A stretch of 64,000 nucleotides of DNA from Pelagibius sp048268885. Its GTDB lineage: Bacteria > Pseudomonadota > Alphaproteobacteria > Kiloniellales > Kiloniellaceae. Shown here piece by piece: positions 41,234 to 49,619 of the stretch (the stretch's first letter is position 1; every line of letters starts with the position of its first letter). A program made the translations under genes and the position numbers. The DNA is taken from assembly GCA_048268885.1 (NCBI GenBank), contig JBLWUP010000020.1, positions 30,003-94,002 of the forward strand. The letters are read 5' to 3'. The notes beneath the pieces were generated by a model. The model made no database searches. It was given only the letters and a program-made list of their open reading frames with translations, and was not told the origin of the DNA.

Positions 41234-42445
41234 TTAGTGCCTGTAGGACGGATGCCAGAAAGTCGTGGCCCGCTCGGTCAGCGCCAGCAGGCCGTAAAAC
41301 AGGGAGCCGGCCACCGCCGCCACCGCGATGGTCGCCCAGACCATCTCCACGTTCATGCGGCCGATCTCCGTGGAGATGCGAAAGCCCATGCCGACGATGG
41401 GCGTGCCGAAGAATTCCGCCACAATGGCGCCGATCAGCGCAAGGGTGGAGTTGATCTTGAGGGCGTTGAAAATGAAGGGCAGCGCGTTGGGCAGCCGTAC
41501 CCTGAACAGTGTCTGCAAATAGCTGGCGCCGTAGGAGCGCATGAGATCGCGCTCCATGGCCTGGGTGGCGTGCAGGCCTGCGATGGTATTCACCAGCATG
41601 GGGAAGAAGGTCATGATGACCACCACCGCCGCCTTGGACTGCCAGTCGAAGCCGAACCACATGACCATGATGGGCGCGACGCCGACGATCGGCAGGGCCG
41701 AGACGAAGTTGCCGAGCGGCAGCAGGCCGCGCTGCAGGAAAGGCACCCGGTCGACCAGCAGCGCCACCAGGAAGCCACTGCCACAGCCGAGCGCATAGCC
41801 CGCCAGCACCGACTTCAGGAAGGTTTGGTAGAAGTCGGCCCAGAGAGTGTGGGTCGAGGCGGCAAAGACCTGGGCGATGAGCGAGGGCGCCGGCAGCAGC
41901 ACCGAGGGGACGCCGAAACCGGTCACCAGGACCTGCCAGAGATAGAGCAGCCAGGCCCCGAACAGCGCCGGCACCAGCAGGCCGAGGGCGCGCGGCGCCT
42001 CGCGCTGAGAGGCCGCTTCGGAGAGCAGGCTCATCGCCTTCCAGGCGAGGAAACCCACGCCGACCAGGTAGACCCAGACGCCAATGGCATCGATGCCAAG
42101 CGGCCCCTGATCCGTGGGTTGCGCCGCAAATCCAATGGGGCGCGTTGCCTGCAGGTGGATGGCGTAAGGCGGCGGCCAGGCGGCCAGTAAGGCGGCGAGT
42201 GTCACCAGTCCCGCATTCAGGTAGGGGCCGCACCGTTTGAAAAGAAACACAACGAGCAGGATTGCAGCCGCCACGACCGGCGACAGTAGACCATAAAGCC
42301 AGTAGGTGTGGCTGAACCAGCCCACCCGTTCTGGGTGAGCGCCAAGCTGGTCCCAAGTGCCGATGGGGAGAGCAAAGGAGATCACCGTACAGGCCAGATA
42401 GGCAATGCAACAGAGGTCAATCCGCAGGCGACCGACGAGCCTCAT
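41234..42445 (-). CDS. ABC transporter permease with N-terminal membrane extension
   Basis: ATG at 42445 overlaps the stop of the previous permease (ATGA) and gives 403 residues. The C-terminal about 250 residues are a BPD_transp_1 permease (SVLAGYALGCGSGFLVALLVDR, EAA-like loop MERDLMRSYGASYLQTLFRVRLPNALPFIFNALKI). The N-terminal 150 residues add about four extra membrane helices (DLCCIAYLACTVISFALPIG, YWLYGLLSPVVAAAILLVVFLFK, GLVTLAALLAAW), which ordinary TauC/SsuC permeases lack. It pairs with the permease encoded just upstream. Confidence 0.9.
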   Translation of the reverse strand: MRLVGRLRIDLCCIAYLACTVISFALPIGTWDQLGAHPERVGWFSHTYWLYGLLSPVVAAAILLVVFLFKRCGPYLNAGLVTLAALLAAWPPPYAIHLQATRPIGFAAQPTDQGPLGIDAIGVWVYLVGVGFLAWKAMSLLSEAASQREAPRALGLLVPALFGAWLLYLWQVLVTGFGVPSVLLPAPSLIAQVFAASTHTLWADFYQTFLKSVLAGYALGCGSGFLVALLVDRVPFLQRGLLPLGNFVSALPIVGVAPIMVMWFGFDWQSKAAVVVIMTFFPMLVNTIAGLHATQAMERDLMRSYGASYLQTLFRVRLPNALPFIFNALKINSTLALIGAIVAEFFGTPIVGMGFRISTEIGRMNVEMVWATIAVAAVAGSLFYGLLALTERATTFWHPSYRH

Positions 42446-43368
42446 GACCTCACCCCCATGCGGCGGTTCGCCAGCCGCTCCAGCCCGCCCATGGCGGCGA
42501 CCAGCAGGCCGGCCATGGCGGCGGCGGTCAAGAGCGCTGCCCAGATCTGCACGGTCTGGCCGTAGTAGGAGCCGACCAGCAGGCGCGCGCCGATGCCCGC
42601 CTGGGCGCCGGTCGGCAGCTCGCCGACGATGGCGCCGACCAGGGAGATGGCAATGGCGACCTTCAGGCTGGCGAAAAGGAAAGGCAGCGAGGAGGGCCAG
42701 CGCAGCTTCCAGAACACCTGGTTGGTGCTGGCGCTGTAGGTGCGCATGAGATCCTGCTGCAGCGGGTCGGGCGAACGCAGCCCCTTTACCATGCCGATGG
42801 TGACCGGAAAGAAGCAGAGGTACATGGAGATCAGCGCCTTGGGCACCAGGCCGGTGAAGCCGATGTTGCCCAGCACCACGATGATCATCGGCGCGATGGC
42901 GAGGATCGGAATGGTCTGTGAGGCGATGACCCAGGGCAGCAGGCTGCGGTCCAGGGTCTTCACGTGGACGATGCCGACCGCTAGCACGATGCCCAGCAGC
43001 GTGCCCATGACGAAGCCTAGGAGCGTCGAGGAGAGTGTCACCCAGGCGTGGTAGACGAGACTGCGCTTGGAGGTGATCTTGTAGCCGAGGATGGACTTGT
43101 CGAGTTCGGCCACCACCTGGTGCGGCGCCGGCAGAATCGGCCGCTCCATGACCATGGAATCTTCGACCAACCGCGAGAAGTTCCAGTCGACATCGCGGCG
43201 TTCGTAACCGTCGATGAGAAGGGGGGCGTTCAGCCAGACGGCGCCCAGGTACCAGATGACGAAAAGGAAGAAGACGACCACGGCCAGGGGGCCGCTGCGG
43301 CCGGCGAAGACGCGGGACAGCCATCCCGGCGTTGCGGCATGAGGCGAAGTCAGCGCCTCAGTCGTCAT
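42442..43368 (-). CDS. ABC transporter permease (TauC/SsuC family)
   Basis: ATG at 43368 gives 308 residues; it overlaps the 3' end of the ATPase gene by 11 bp. BPD_transp_1 features are TLSSTLLGFVMGTLLGIVLAVGI, QTIPILAIAPMIIVVLG and the EAA loop DLMRTYSASTNQVFWKLRWPSSLPFLFASLKVAIAIS. About six membrane helices with an extended periplasmic loop after the first. It forms the pore together with the following permease. Confidence 0.92.
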   Translation of the reverse strand: MTTEALTSPHAATPGWLSRVFAGRSGPLAVVVFFLFVIWYLGAVWLNAPLLIDGYERRDVDWNFSRLVEDSMVMERPILPAPHQVVAELDKSILGYKITSKRSLVYHAWVTLSSTLLGFVMGTLLGIVLAVGIVHVKTLDRSLLPWVIASQTIPILAIAPMIIVVLGNIGFTGLVPKALISMYLCFFPVTIGMVKGLRSPDPLQQDLMRTYSASTNQVFWKLRWPSSLPFLFASLKVAIAISLVGAIVGELPTGAQAGIGARLLVGSYYGQTVQIWAALLTAAAMAGLLVAAMGGLERLANRRMGVRS

Positions 43369-44197
43369 AGCTGTGCCCCGCGCGCAGGCCTTCGCGCACC
43401 CGGTGGGATATCTCCGCGAACTCCTGGCTCTCACGGGCGTCCAGCGTGCGGTCCGGCGGCAGGTTGCAGTCGATCACGTCGATGATGCGCCCGGGCCGCG
43501 GCGACATGACGACGATCTTGGAAGAGAGGAAGACCGCCTCGGGGATCGAGTGGGTAACGAAAATCACCGTCTTGCCGGTGCGCTCCCAGAGGCGCAGCAG
43601 CTGCTCGTTCAGATGATCGCGGGTGATTTCGTCGAGAGCGCCGAAGGGCTCGTCCATCAGCAGCAGCTCCGGCTCGAAGGAGAGCGCGCGGGCGATGGAG
43701 ACGCGCTGCTGCATACCGCCGGAGAGCTGCCAGGGGAACTTCTTCTCGAAGCCCTTGAGGTTCACCAGGTCGAGGTAGCGCGCGGCCCGGTCTTTACGCT
43801 CCGCCGTGCTCATGCCCATGATCTCCAGGGGCAGCATGACGTTGCGCTCCACCGTGCGCCAGGGATAGAGCGCCGGCGCCTGGAAGACGTAGCCGTAGGC
43901 ACGCCCCAGGCGCGCTTCTTCCGGGCTCACGCCGTTGACCGAAATCTTCCCCGCCGTCTGGCGCTCCAGATCGGCGATGACCCGCAGCAGCGTGGTCTTG
44001 CCGCAGCCCGAGGGACCGATGAAGGACACGAAATCCCCGGCCTCGACCGTCAGGTTCACTTCGGAGAGCGCATAGACGGGACCGTCGGCCGTCTGGAAGG
44101 TTAGCGAGAGATCTTCAACCTCGATGACAGGTTTCCCGGCCTGTCCCGCCGGACTCTCAACCGCCGCTTCCCGCTGCATTACCGCCTCGACTGCCAT
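43358..44197 (-). CDS. ABC transporter ATPase (TauB/SsuB family)
   Basis: 279 residues. Walker A FIGPSGCGKTTLLR, Q-loop YVFQAPALYPWRTV, signature WQLSGGMQQRVSIARAL, Walker B LLLMDEPFGALDEITRD and switch His in IFVTHSIPEAVFLS are all present. The N-terminal 25 residues are an extra Ala/Glu-rich extension. It supplies energy to the importer formed with the two permeases and the binding protein downstream. A short tandem repeat lies between it and the M20 hydrolase gene. Confidence 0.94.
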   Translation of the reverse strand: MAVEAVMQREAAVESPAGQAGKPVIEVEDLSLTFQTADGPVYALSEVNLTVEAGDFVSFIGPSGCGKTTLLRVIADLERQTAGKISVNGVSPEEARLGRAYGYVFQAPALYPWRTVERNVMLPLEIMGMSTAERKDRAARYLDLVNLKGFEKKFPWQLSGGMQQRVSIARALSFEPELLLMDEPFGALDEITRDHLNEQLLRLWERTGKTVIFVTHSIPEAVFLSSKIVVMSPRPGRIIDVIDCNLPPDRTLDARESQEFAEISHRVREGLRAGHSYDD

Positions 44198-44248
44198 GGC
44201 CTACCACCCTCTTCCGGGGCTGCGGCCATTCCGACCTCTCAGAGCGGA

Positions 44249-44296
44249 AAGGTCAAGCACCCGTCCAAGGTCAAGCCCCCGTCCAAGGTCAAGCAC
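44249..44296. repeat. 18-bp tandem repeat
   Basis: AAGGTCAAGCACCCGTCC, AAGGTCAAGCCCCCGTCC and a partial third AAGGTCAAGCAC lie in tandem. They sit across the 3' end of the M20 hydrolase gene, whose stop (44289-44291) is made by the third unit, and extend into the spacer before the ATPase gene. Confidence 0.85.
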
Positions 44297-45536
44297 TGGC
44301 CCGCTCCAGCATGGCATAGAGCAGCACGTTGCAGCCCGCCGCCAGGTCTTCCGGCGTCGCGCTTTCGCTCTCGTTGTGGCTGACGCCGTCCTCGCAGGGC
44401 ACGAAGATCATCGCCGTCGGCGCCACGCGGCTGATGTAGCAGGCGTCGTGGCCGGCGCCGGAGATGATGTCCATGTTGCCGTAGCCGGCCTCGCCGGCCG
44501 CCTGCTTCACCGCGCCGACGCAGTCCTTGTCGAAGGCGATAGGCGGCGAGTACCAGATCATCTCGACGTCGGCGGAGATCCCCGCCGGGCCGCAGATCTC
44601 GTCACAGGCGATGCGCAGTTCCGCCTCCATGGCGCTCAGCGTCTCGTCTTCCGGATGGCGCAGGTCGACGGTCAGGAAGACGCTGCCCGGGATGGTGTTC
44701 CGCGAGTTGGGGCTGACCTGCATCATGCCGCAGGTGCTGACCGCGTGGGGCGGATGGGCCAGGGCGATCTCGTTCACCTTCGTCACCAGCTTCGAGGCCG
44801 CGACCAGGGCGTCCCGGCGACGGTTCATCGGGGTGGTGCCGGCGTGGGATTCGGACCCCGTCAGGGTCACCTCGAACCAGCGCTGGCCCTGGGCGCCGAC
44901 GACCACGCCGATGGTCTTCTTCTCGGCCTCCAGGATCGGCCCCTGCTCGATGTGCGCCTCGAAGAAAGCGCGGATCGGATGGTCGCCCGGCGTCTGCTCG
45001 CCCAGATAGCCGATGCGCTCCAGCTCCTCGCCGATGGTCTTGCCGTCCACGTCGGCGCGGGAATGGCCGTACTCCAGATCGAAGACCCCGGCAAAGACGC
45101 CGGAGGCGACCATGGCCGGCGCGAAGCGCGAGCCCTCCTCATTGGTCCAGACCGCCACCTCGACGGGCGCCGCCGTCTCGATGTCGTTGTCGTTCAGGGT
45201 GCGGATGACCTCCAGCCCCGCCAGCACGCCGAAGACGCCGTCGAACTTGCCGCCGGTCGGCTGGGTGTCCAGATGGCTGCCGGTGGTGACCGGCGGCAGC
45301 GAGGGGTCGGTCCCGGGACGGCGCGCGAAGATGTTGCCCATCTTGTCGACCGCAATGCTGCAGCCGGCCTCCTGGCACCAACGCACGAAGAGGTCACGGC
45401 CTTCCTTGTCGAAGTCGCTGAGCGCCAGACGGCAGTTGCCGCCGGCCACGCCCGGGCCGATCTTCGCCATCTCCATCAGGCTGTTCCACAGGCGGTCGCC
45501 GTCGACCTTCAGGTTCTTCGGATTTACTGCGTCCAT
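44289..45536 (-). CDS. M20-family N-carbamoyl-beta-alanine amidohydrolase
   Basis: 415 residues of the AmaB/allantoate amidohydrolase group (M20). Metal sites appear as TGSHLDTQPTGGKFDGVFGV, WTNEEGSRFAP, EAHIEQGPILE and SGAGHDACYISR; the dimer/substrate segment GSESHAGTTPMNRRRDAL is also typical. Members hydrolyse N-carbamoyl-beta-alanine, N-carbamoyl-L-amino acids or allantoate. The start is only 6 bp after the preA stop, so it is co-translated with dihydropyrimidine dehydrogenase, which strongly favours the ureidopropionase role. It would duplicate the nitrilase-type enzyme at 21422-22285. Confidence 0.88.
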   Translation of the reverse strand: MDAVNPKNLKVDGDRLWNSLMEMAKIGPGVAGGNCRLALSDFDKEGRDLFVRWCQEAGCSIAVDKMGNIFARRPGTDPSLPPVTTGSHLDTQPTGGKFDGVFGVLAGLEVIRTLNDNDIETAAPVEVAVWTNEEGSRFAPAMVASGVFAGVFDLEYGHSRADVDGKTIGEELERIGYLGEQTPGDHPIRAFFEAHIEQGPILEAEKKTIGVVVGAQGQRWFEVTLTGSESHAGTTPMNRRRDALVAASKLVTKVNEIALAHPPHAVSTCGMMQVSPNSRNTIPGSVFLTVDLRHPEDETLSAMEAELRIACDEICGPAGISADVEMIWYSPPIAFDKDCVGAVKQAAGEAGYGNMDIISGAGHDACYISRVAPTAMIFVPCEDGVSHNESESATPEDLAAGCNVLLYAMLERASA

Positions 45537-45542
45537 GGCCGC

Positions 45543-46820
45543 CTACTCCGCCGCTTTCTGATTCATCGGGTTCCTCGGGTCTTCCTTCCAGTTCAGGTAG
45601 CCCTTGCCGTTGTCCACCTCGACCATGGAGATGCAGCCCTCTACCGGGCAGACATGCATACAGAGGTTACAGCCGACGCATTCCTCGTCGATGACCTCGT
45701 AGCGGCGCGCGCCGTCCGGTTTCTGCGCCGCGATGGCCTGGTGCGAGGTGTCTTCGCAGGCGATGTGGCAGAGGCCGCACTTGATGCAGAGATCCTGGTC
45801 GATCCTGGCGACACTCTCGAAGTTGATGTTGAGATACTGCCAGTCGGTGACGTTGGGAATGGCCGCGCCGCGGAAGTCGTCCAGGGTCTTGTAGCCCTTG
45901 TCGTCCATCCAATAGCCGAGGCCGTCGATCATGTCCTCGACGATCTTGAAGCCGTGGTGCATGGCGGCGGTGCAAACCTGCACCGAGCCGGCGCCCAGGG
46001 TCATGAACTCCGCCGCGTCGCGCCAGTTTGAGATGCCGCCGATGCCGGAGATCGGCAGCCCGGCGGTTTCCGCATCACGGGCGATCTCGGCCACCATGTG
46101 CATGGCGATGGGCTTCACAGCCGGGCCGCAGTAGCCGCCGTGAGTGCCCTTGCCGTCCACGGTCGGGGTCGGCGCCATGACGTCCAGGTCGACGGAAGTG
46201 ATGGAGTTGATCGTGTTGATGAGCGACACCGCATCGGCGCCGCCGGCCTTGGCGGCGCGGGCCGGCCCCAGGATGTTGGTCACGTTGGGCGTCAGCTTCA
46301 CGAAGACCGGCATGCGGCTGTGCGACTTGCACCAGCGCGTCACCATCTCGATGTACTCGGGCACCTGGCCGACGGCCGAGCCCATGCCGCGCTCCGACAT
46401 GCCGTGCGGGCAGCCGAAGTTCAGCTCCACCGCGTCGGCGCCGGTGTCCTCCACCTTGGCGAGGATGGCGCGCCAGTTCTCCTCCTCGCAGGGGACCATG
46501 AGGGAGACCACCATCGCGCGGTCGGGCCAGTCGCGCTTCACCTGCTTGATCTCGCGTAAGTTCACGTCCAGCGGCCGGTCGGTGATCAGCTCGATGTTGT
46601 TGAAGCCGGCCATGCGGGTGCCGTTGTAGCTCATCGCGCCGTAGCGCGAGGAGACGTTCACCACCGGCGGGTCCTCGCCCAGGGTCTTCCACACCACGCC
46701 GCCCCAGCCCGCCTTGAAGGCGCGCACGACGTTGTATTCCTTGTCGGTCGGCGGGGCGGAGGCCAGCCAGAAGGGATTGGGCGACTTCACGCCGCCGATA
46801 TCGCAACGAAGGTCAGCCAT
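45543..46820 (-). CDS. preA: NAD-dependent dihydropyrimidine dehydrogenase subunit PreA
   Basis: ATG at 46820 gives 425 residues. The FMN-binding dihydroorotate-dehydrogenase-like barrel begins FWLASAPPTDKEYNVVRAFKAGWGGVVWKT and includes AVELNFGCPHGMSERGMGSAVGQ, FVKLTPNVTNI and GIGGISNWRDAAEFMTLGAGSVQVCTA. The C-terminus carries two 4Fe-4S motifs, CIKCGLCHIAC and CVGCNLCMHVCP. With PreT it reduces uracil and thymine to the dihydro forms. It is the middle of the preT-preA-amidohydrolase run under RutR boxes. Confidence 0.96.
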   Translation of the reverse strand: MADLRCDIGGVKSPNPFWLASAPPTDKEYNVVRAFKAGWGGVVWKTLGEDPPVVNVSSRYGAMSYNGTRMAGFNNIELITDRPLDVNLREIKQVKRDWPDRAMVVSLMVPCEEENWRAILAKVEDTGADAVELNFGCPHGMSERGMGSAVGQVPEYIEMVTRWCKSHSRMPVFVKLTPNVTNILGPARAAKAGGADAVSLINTINSITSVDLDVMAPTPTVDGKGTHGGYCGPAVKPIAMHMVAEIARDAETAGLPISGIGGISNWRDAAEFMTLGAGSVQVCTAAMHHGFKIVEDMIDGLGYWMDDKGYKTLDDFRGAAIPNVTDWQYLNINFESVARIDQDLCIKCGLCHIACEDTSHQAIAAQKPDGARRYEVIDEECVGCNLCMHVCPVEGCISMVEVDNGKGYLNWKEDPRNPMNQKAAE

Positions 46821-46861
46821 GTCTCGTCTCCCAAGTTCGCTGCGCCTGTGCCTCACACTCT

Positions 46862-46953
46862 ATTGTCATGCTCGGGCTTGACCCGGGCATCCAGGGCAAG
46901 CGACGGAACGGTTGCCCCTGGACCCTCGGCACAAGGCCGAGGGTGACAACGGG
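46862..46953. repeat. intergenic palindromic element, family C
   Basis: Two hairpins, TGCTCGGGCTTGACCCGGGCA and CCCTCGGCACAAGGCCGAGGG, lie inside imperfectly inverted ends (ATTGTCATG / GGGTGACAAC). The element fills the gap between preT and preA, so it should be transcribed with them. It resembles the 'GTCATGCCCGGGCTTGACCCGGGCATC' palindromes frequent in alphaproteobacteria. Confidence 0.75.
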
Positions 46954-46982
46954 AAAGCGGCGATGCCCCTGCGCAGTCTGTC

Positions 46983-48341
46983 TCATCGCGCAGCTCCCCG
47001 CAGGAACGCGTTGATCGCTTCGGCGGCCAGCTTGCCGTCCTGTACCGCGGCGACGGTCAGGTCCTCGCTGATCGCGACGCAGTCGCCGCCGGCCCAGACG
47101 TCGGGCAGCGAGGTCTGGCGCTGTTCGTTCACCGCGATGCACTCGCCGTCCATCTCCAGCAGCTCGCTGCCGCCATTCGCTTGTGGCAGCGGCAGCAGGG
47201 TCTGGCCGATGGCCTTGAACAGCATGTCCACCGGCAGGCTGAAGACATCGCCGGTGCCGGCGAGGCGCCCGTCACCGCCCAACTGAGTATACTCGAAGAT
47301 CACGTCGGTGATGTGGCCGTTCATGCCGCGAATGTCGTGCGGCTGAGCCCAATGCTTGATCTTCACGCCGTTGACCTGGGCGAACTCCTGCTCGTGGTGG
47401 GTCGCCGACATGGCCTCCGGGCCGCGGCGGTAGACTAGGGTCACATCCTCGGCGCCCAGGCGCTTGGTCTGCACGGCAATGTCGATGGCGGTGTTGCCGC
47501 CGCCGATGACCACCACCTTGCGGCCGACCGGCAGGGCCTTGAGGTCGTCGCTCTGGCGCAGCTCGGCGATGAAGTCGACGGCGTTGTAGACGCCCTCCAG
47601 ATCCTCGCCTTCCAGGCCGAGCCGGCGCACCGCCCCGAGCCCCATGCCGAGAAACACCGCGTCATAGTCGCGGCGCAGGTCGTTCAGCTGATAATCGCGC
47701 CCCAGCGCCTGGTCGTTGCGGATCTCGATGCCGCCGATCTGCAGCACGAAATCCACCTCCTTCTGGGCGAAGGCGTCGGGCATCTTGTAGGCGGCGATGC
47801 CGTATTCGTTCAGGCCGCCCGGCTTCGGCTTGGCCTCCAGGATCACCACGTCGTGGCCCAGCAGGGCGAGGCGGTGGGCGCAGGCGAGGCCCGCCGGCCC
47901 GGCGCCGACCACGGCCACCGTCTTGCCGCTCTTCTCGGCGCGGGTGAAGGGATGGCTGCCGGTCTCCATCGCCTTGTCGGTGGCGTAGCGCTGCAGCAGG
48001 CCGATCTGGACCGGCTTGGCCTCCTGGGTGTTGCGCACGCAGGCCTGCTGGCACAGCACCTCGGTCGGACAGACCCGCGCGCAGGCGCCGCCCAGAATGT
48101 TCTCGTCCAGAATGTCCTGGGCCGCGCCGCGCACATTGTCGGTCGAGATCTTGCGGATGAAGCTCGGGATATCGATGCCCGTCGGGCAGGCTTCGATGCA
48201 GGGCGCGTCGTAGCAGAAGTAGCAGCGGCTGGATTCGATCAGCGCCGCCTTGCGGTCGAGCGGCGGATGAACGTCGCTGAAGTTCTCCGCATAGGCGGAC
48301 TCCGGCAAACGCCCGGCCCGGATGTCCGGTTGGTTCCCCAT
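46983..48341 (-). CDS. preT: NAD-dependent dihydropyrimidine dehydrogenase subunit PreT
   Basis: ATG at 48341 (GGGAG upstream) gives 452 residues; an upstream in-frame ATG at 48359 is possible. The N-terminal domain has iron-sulfur Cys motifs CYFCYDAPCIEACPTGIDIP and CARVCPTEVLCQQAC. Two dinucleotide sites follow, VVGAGPAGLACAHRLALLGH (FAD) and VVIGGGNTAIDIAVQTKRLG (NAD). PLPDVWAGGD-like WAGGDCVAISEDLTVAAVQDGKLAAEAI closes the FAD domain. It feeds electrons from NADH to PreA. First gene of the minus-strand run, 79 bp from the nearer RutR box. Confidence 0.95.
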   Translation of the reverse strand: MGNQPDIRAGRLPESAYAENFSDVHPPLDRKAALIESSRCYFCYDAPCIEACPTGIDIPSFIRKISTDNVRGAAQDILDENILGGACARVCPTEVLCQQACVRNTQEAKPVQIGLLQRYATDKAMETGSHPFTRAEKSGKTVAVVGAGPAGLACAHRLALLGHDVVILEAKPKPGGLNEYGIAAYKMPDAFAQKEVDFVLQIGGIEIRNDQALGRDYQLNDLRRDYDAVFLGMGLGAVRRLGLEGEDLEGVYNAVDFIAELRQSDDLKALPVGRKVVVIGGGNTAIDIAVQTKRLGAEDVTLVYRRGPEAMSATHHEQEFAQVNGVKIKHWAQPHDIRGMNGHITDVIFEYTQLGGDGRLAGTGDVFSLPVDMLFKAIGQTLLPLPQANGGSELLEMDGECIAVNEQRQTSLPDVWAGGDCVAISEDLTVAAVQDGKLAAEAINAFLRGAAR

Positions 48342-48419
48342 CGTGAACTCCCTGATCATTCGACGGCAAACGCTCTTGCGGCGTCTTGCGTCCTTGTTGC
48401 CGAAGACTGTAGCGTTGTC

Positions 48420-48435
48420 CTGACCAAGCGGTCAA
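48420..48435. promoter_or_regulatory. RutR-type operator (preT side)
   Basis: CTGACCAAGCGGTCAA is an inverted repeat close to TTGACCA-N2-TGGTCAA with one change in each half. It lies 79 bp upstream of preT and 6 bp from a second, better box, suggesting cooperative binding in the preT-rutR divergent promoter. Confidence 0.8.
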
Positions 48436-48441
48436 TTAAAT

Positions 48442-48457
48442 TTGACCAAATGGTCAG
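48442..48457. promoter_or_regulatory. RutR-type operator (rutR side)
   Basis: TTGACCAAATGGTCAG matches the RutR consensus except for the last base. It is 98 bp upstream of the rutR ATG and suggests autoregulation as well as control of preT. Confidence 0.9.
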
Positions 48458-48555
48458 GTTTTGATTTGCGGCTTGCCAAGGGCAATAATCGGCGCAATTC
48501 AAAGATGCCTGTGGTCGAACGACCTGGCGCCGGAAGCGCAGAAACGGGAGTGGAA

Positions 48556-49260
48556 ATGTCCGACACGGTGGCCAGAGGCGCCGAAGCGAAGGAAGGCGAG
48601 ACGAAGGAGAACGGCAAGGACGAGTCCTCTCCCGGCCATATCCGCGTCCGCAACCGCGCCCTGATTCTCGCCGCCGCCGAAGAGGTCTTCGCCACCCAGG
48701 GCTACCGCGGCGCGACCACCGCGGCCATCGCCGAGAAAGCCGGCCTGCCCAAGGCCAACGTGCACTACTACTTCGGCACCAAGGAAGCGCTCTACCGCGC
48801 GGTGCTGGAAGACATCCTCGGCCTGTGGCTGGGCGAGCTGGACCGCATCACCGCGACGAGCGACCCGGCCGACTCCCTGGCGGCCTACATCCGCGCCAAG
48901 ATCCGGCATTCGCGCGAACGCCCCCTCGCCTCCAAGGTCTACGCCAACGAGATGATCCGCGGCGCGCGCCACACCCGTGACTTCCTGAAGAACGAACTGC
49001 GCAGCCTGGTGAAGGAAAAGGCCAAGGTGCTGGAGGCCTGGGCCAAGGCCGGCAAGATCGATCCGGCGGTCGATCCCGTGCACCTCTTCTCCATCATCTG
49101 GGCGGCGACGCAGCACTACGCCGACTTCGAAGTTCAGGTCGGCGCCCTGGTCGGCCGCCGCCAGCTCGCGGCCAAGGACTACGACGAGGCGGCGGAAACC
49201 GTCGTGCGCATGGTGCTGAAAGGCTGCGGCCTGAACTACGAGCCCCGCATCGGCACCTAG
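48556..49260 (+). CDS. rutR: TetR-family pyrimidine regulator RutR
   Basis: ATG at 48556 with GGGAG 6 bp upstream gives 234 residues; ATG 48505 is the alternative. The TetR helix-turn-helix is RNRALILAAAEEVFATQGYRGATTAAIAEKAGLPKANVHYYFGTKEALYRAVLEDIL. The ligand domain includes ANEMIRGARHTRDFLKNELR and IIWAATQHYADFEVQV, matching RutR (YcdC), which binds uracil or thymine. It diverges from preT with two RutR-type palindromes in between. It probably represses both pyrimidine gene groups in this window. Confidence 0.92.
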   Translation: MSDTVARGAEAKEGETKENGKDESSPGHIRVRNRALILAAAEEVFATQGYRGATTAAIAEKAGLPKANVHYYFGTKEALYRAVLEDILGLWLGELDRITATSDPADSLAAYIRAKIRHSRERPLASKVYANEMIRGARHTRDFLKNELRSLVKEKAKVLEAWAKAGKIDPAVDPVHLFSIIWAATQHYADFEVQVGALVGRRQLAAKDYDEAAETVVRMVLKGCGLNYEPRIGT

Positions 49261-49296
49261 TAAGGTCGGGGCGTGACACAGACGAGAGAGCGAAAG

Positions 49297-49608
49297 ATGA
49301 TCAAGGCGGTAATCCTGCTGAAGCGCAAGGACGACATGACCCTCCAGGACTTCTCGGACTGGATGCTGAAGGAGCACGTGCCCCTGGCGCTGAAGCTCGA
49401 CGGCCTGAAGCGCTACCAGGTGAACATCTCCCGCGATTCCGACGGCGACTACGACGGCGTCAGCGAACTGTGGTTCGACAGCGAAGAAGCTATGCTGGCC
49501 GCCTACGGCAGCGCGCACGGCAAGGCAGTGGCAGCGGACTCCATGGCCCACGTGAAGGACCGCAAGCGCATTGTCGTCGACGAGCATCCCTTCACCCCGA
49601 CCGCCTGA
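49297..49608 (+). CDS. EthD-domain protein
   Basis: 103 residues from ATG 49297 (GAGAGAGCGA upstream). The ferredoxin-like EthD/dimeric alpha-beta barrel pattern is clear: MIKAVILLKRKDDMTLQDFSDWMLKEHVPLALKL, GLKRYQVNISRD, ELWFDSEEAMLAAYGS. Such proteins form dimers and often assist ring-degradation pathways. It is 36 bp after rutR and just before a 2-hydroxyacid dehydrogenase gene, likely one transcript. Role in pyrimidine use is not established. Confidence 0.88.
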   Translation: MIKAVILLKRKDDMTLQDFSDWMLKEHVPLALKLDGLKRYQVNISRDSDGDYDGVSELWFDSEEAMLAAYGSAHGKAVAADSMAHVKDRKRIVVDEHPFTPTA

Positions 49609-49619
49609 GGAGCCGCGCC

